A DNA stretch of 34,091 nt, from contig JARLGR010000187.1 of the NCBI GenBank assembly GCA_031292665.1, positions 1-34,091 on the forward strand, given 5' to 3'. Of the stretch, positions 33,007 through 34,091 are shown in pieces. Origin of the DNA: Mycobacterium sp. GTDB taxonomy: Bacteria > Actinomycetota > Actinomycetes > Mycobacteriales > Mycobacteriaceae. Below the pieces are notes generated by a model. It was not told the DNA's origin, searched no databases, and was given only the letters and a program-made list of their open reading frames with translations. Made by a program: the position numbers and the translations under genes. The number at the start of each line of letters is the position of its first letter. Position 1 is the first letter of the stretch.

Positions 33007-33786
33007 ATGCGCGATCGCGAGACGATCGACTCCGAGTTGCGGCGCATCGCTCTTAGCCGCCAATCGATCCGTGAGCGGGGCGGCGAGCCGTCGTGCCAGC
33101 AGGTCGACGAACTGCTCGACGAGCGCCTCGGCCACAAGCCCGAAACAGAGGCTGTCGAAGCGGGTCTGACCCACGTCGTCGCCGGGACGCGGTCGAAATG
33201 GCACGAACCTAAGAGCGTCACGCCTTCCCGGCGTAAGGGAGTGCTGCGCCGCTTCGGCCTCCTCGCGGCGTTGCCGCTGTCGCTAGTAGCCGTCGCCGCC
33301 GTATTCGTGGTGATGTTCGCGGCCCGAAGCCCACATCCGGCGGCGGAGCCGACGGTGGTCCCGCCGCCTTCGAGTGCGCGACCCACCCCGGCCGCGCCGA
33401 AGGCACAGGCTCCACCGGTCGACATCGTCGACAGGGCGTTCATCGACGCCTTGAAACAGACTGGCGTGCCCGTTCCCAGCCACGATTACGCGACAACCCA
33501 TGGGCACGCTGTCTGCGATTTCCTCACGCGCCAACCGAATTTCGCGGAGGCCGTCCGCTTCGTGCAGCAATCGTCAATCTGGGACGCTGGTCAAAGCGCC
33601 GACTTCACGGCGGGTGCCGTCGTCTCGTACTGCCCTCAGTACGAACCAGCGAGCGCGGGCGAGATGCAGCCGGGTTTCCAGAAGACTCTCTCCGACCTGC
33701 AAGCCATCGAAGGCAATCTAAAAGGCGTCGAGGGTGATCTGCAGGGCATCGAGGGTGGCCTGCAGAACCTTCCGGGCCACCCGTAA
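33007..33786 (+). CDS. membrane-anchored DUF732-like protein with heptad-repeat C-terminus
   Basis: 259 residues. The cytoplasmic part (1-80) has a charged helix with SxRQSIRERGGEPSCQQVDELLDERLGHKPETEAVEAG. A membrane helix follows at about 84-106, then a Pro-rich linker. The exported domain (about 137-215, AFIDALKQTGVPVPSHDYATTHGHAVCDFL...VSYCPQY) with two cysteines is the DUF732 pattern of mycobacterial secreted proteins. The C-terminus carries repeated seven-residue units, LQAIEGN-LKGVEGD-LQGIEGG-LQNLPG, predicted as a short coiled coil or amphipathic helix. Function unknown. Confidence 0.75.
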   Translation: MRDRETIDSELRRIALSRQSIRERGGEPSCQQVDELLDERLGHKPETEAVEAGLTHVVAGTRSKWHEPKSVTPSRRKGVLRRFGLLAALPLSLVAVAAVFVVMFAARSPHPAAEPTVVPPPSSARPTPAAPKAQAPPVDIVDRAFIDALKQTGVPVPSHDYATTHGHAVCDFLTRQPNFAEAVRFVQQSSIWDAGQSADFTAGAVVSYCPQYEPASAGEMQPGFQKTLSDLQAIEGNLKGVEGDLQGIEGGLQNLPGHP

Positions 33787-33847
33787 TCCGGGTCATTACA
33801 GCCGCGGGCAAAACACCGATCAGGTGTTTGGATGGAAAAATTCACTG

Positions 33848-33893
33848 TGAGCGCGCCCGAAGAGATTCGAACTCCCAACCTTCTGATCCGTAG
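33848..33893 (-). repeat. tRNA-Arg 3' half, copy 2 (probable att site)
   Basis: On the minus strand it starts in an anticodon loop (CTACGGATCAGA, anticodon ACG), continues through the variable loop and T-arm (GGGAG-TTCGAAT-CTCTT) to the acceptor CGGGCGC and discriminator G. No 5' half is present and CCA is not encoded. This is the piece left when an integrase exchanges strands in the anticodon loop of a tRNA-Arg gene. The element would lie to the right, with the intact tRNA beyond the window. Confidence 0.7.
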
Positions 33894-33967
33894 GCACGGG
33901 CGGACGGCATGACTGGGCACGACGCGAGTTCGACTGTCGCGTAGTTGAGGGTGTATGGAAGCCCGAC

Positions 33968-33999
33968 TGTCGTCATCGTTGTCGTCAGAACTGTCGTCA
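33968..33999. repeat. three TGTCGTCA octamers at exact 12-bp spacing
   Basis: Copies at 33968-33975, 33980-33987 and 33992-33999, with variable 4-base linkers. They begin about 75 bp from the tRNA-Arg core and resemble arm-type integrase binding sites. In one frame the repeat encodes TTV-like triplets, so a coding origin is a possible alternative. Confidence 0.5.
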
Positions 34000-34091
34000 G
34001 CTCGGTGCGAAACAGCGGCACTCCCAGCACTTCCTGATACCCCGACGATCCTGCGCTGACGATCCCAGTATCGCGCACCAGCTCCACAGCA

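Larger units (their letters stand above)
33787..34091. other. attachment-site region, no convincing gene
   Basis: Contains the tRNA-Arg fragment and 12-bp-period octamers listed separately. A minus-strand frame (33842-34087) reads through the tRNA fragment as GWEFESLRAR, a known translation artefact of tRNA-Arg sequence, so it is not annotated. Confidence 0.5.

Noticed and set aside
33842..34087. Minus-strand 81-codon ORF ending GWEFESLRARSQ
   Set aside because: The C-terminal residues are the translation of a tRNA-Arg 3' half, a common false protein; the rest has no recognisable family and overlaps the att-like repeats.
1..34091. CRISPR arrays or other regularly spaced long repeats
   Set aside because: None seen; the only regular spacing is the 12-bp octamer series at 33968-33999.

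Overview
The window is high-GC mycobacterial chromosome, probably from a slow grower close to the M. avium complex. The main evidence is gene order: integrase, tRNA-Ser(CGA), tadA, tadA-associated gene, tyrA, glycolipid-binding gene, proZWVX, LapA-like gene, fadE36, alkyl sulfatase, lpqH, tcrY/tcrX, class I methyltransferase. This matches, from memory, the M. tuberculosis Rv3751-Rv3768 segment. A PE-PPE hydrolase and an ESX remnant also point to mycobacteria.

Region 1 (1-6637) is accessory DNA on the 3' side of tRNA-Ser. It holds the 3' end of a group II intron (domains V and VI), a CocE/NonD-type hydrolase, an IS256-family transposase remnant, a frameshifted EsxN-like gene with a 38-codon membrane ORF after it, a PE-PPE serine hydrolase with a near-consensus promoter, an Hsp20 C-terminal scrap, an excisionase scrap and a tyrosine integrase pointing at the tRNA.

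Region 2 (6638-15090) is conserved core: tRNA-Ser, tadA with its partner gene, prephenate dehydrogenase, a glycolipid-binding protein, the proXVWZ quaternary-amine ABC transporter, a LapA-domain membrane protein, an APH-fold 'FadE36' protein and a histidine phosphatase.

Region 3 (15201-19915) is a tight operon: APH-fold kinase, SDR, acyl-CoA dehydrogenase, TetR regulator, quinone oxidoreductase. The kinase and dehydrogenase correspond to the two halves of animal ACAD10/ACAD11 and to bacterial LvaA/LvaC, suggesting catabolism of a hydroxyacyl-CoA through a phosphorylated intermediate. A palindromic element lies just before the first gene.

Region 4 (20009-25360) has a secondary alkyl sulfatase divergent from the 19-kDa lipoprotein gene lpqH with an 18-bp perfect palindrome between them, the tcrXY two-component system, and two small membrane-protein genes behind a SigF-type promoter.

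Region 5 (25813-32287) has an orphan molybdopterin oxidoreductase, remnants of a metallophosphoesterase and of a Trp/Cys-rich protein, a SAM methyltransferase, an internally deleted SnoaL-like gene, a third APH-fold kinase, a Thr-rich single-pass membrane protein and a HEPN-like unknown protein.

Region 6 (32298-34091) has two direct copies of a tRNA-Arg 3' end flanking a DUF1508 gene and a DUF732-like membrane protein. Beside the second copy are three octamers with an exact 12-bp period, like integrase arm-type sites, so the right edge probably enters an integrated element.
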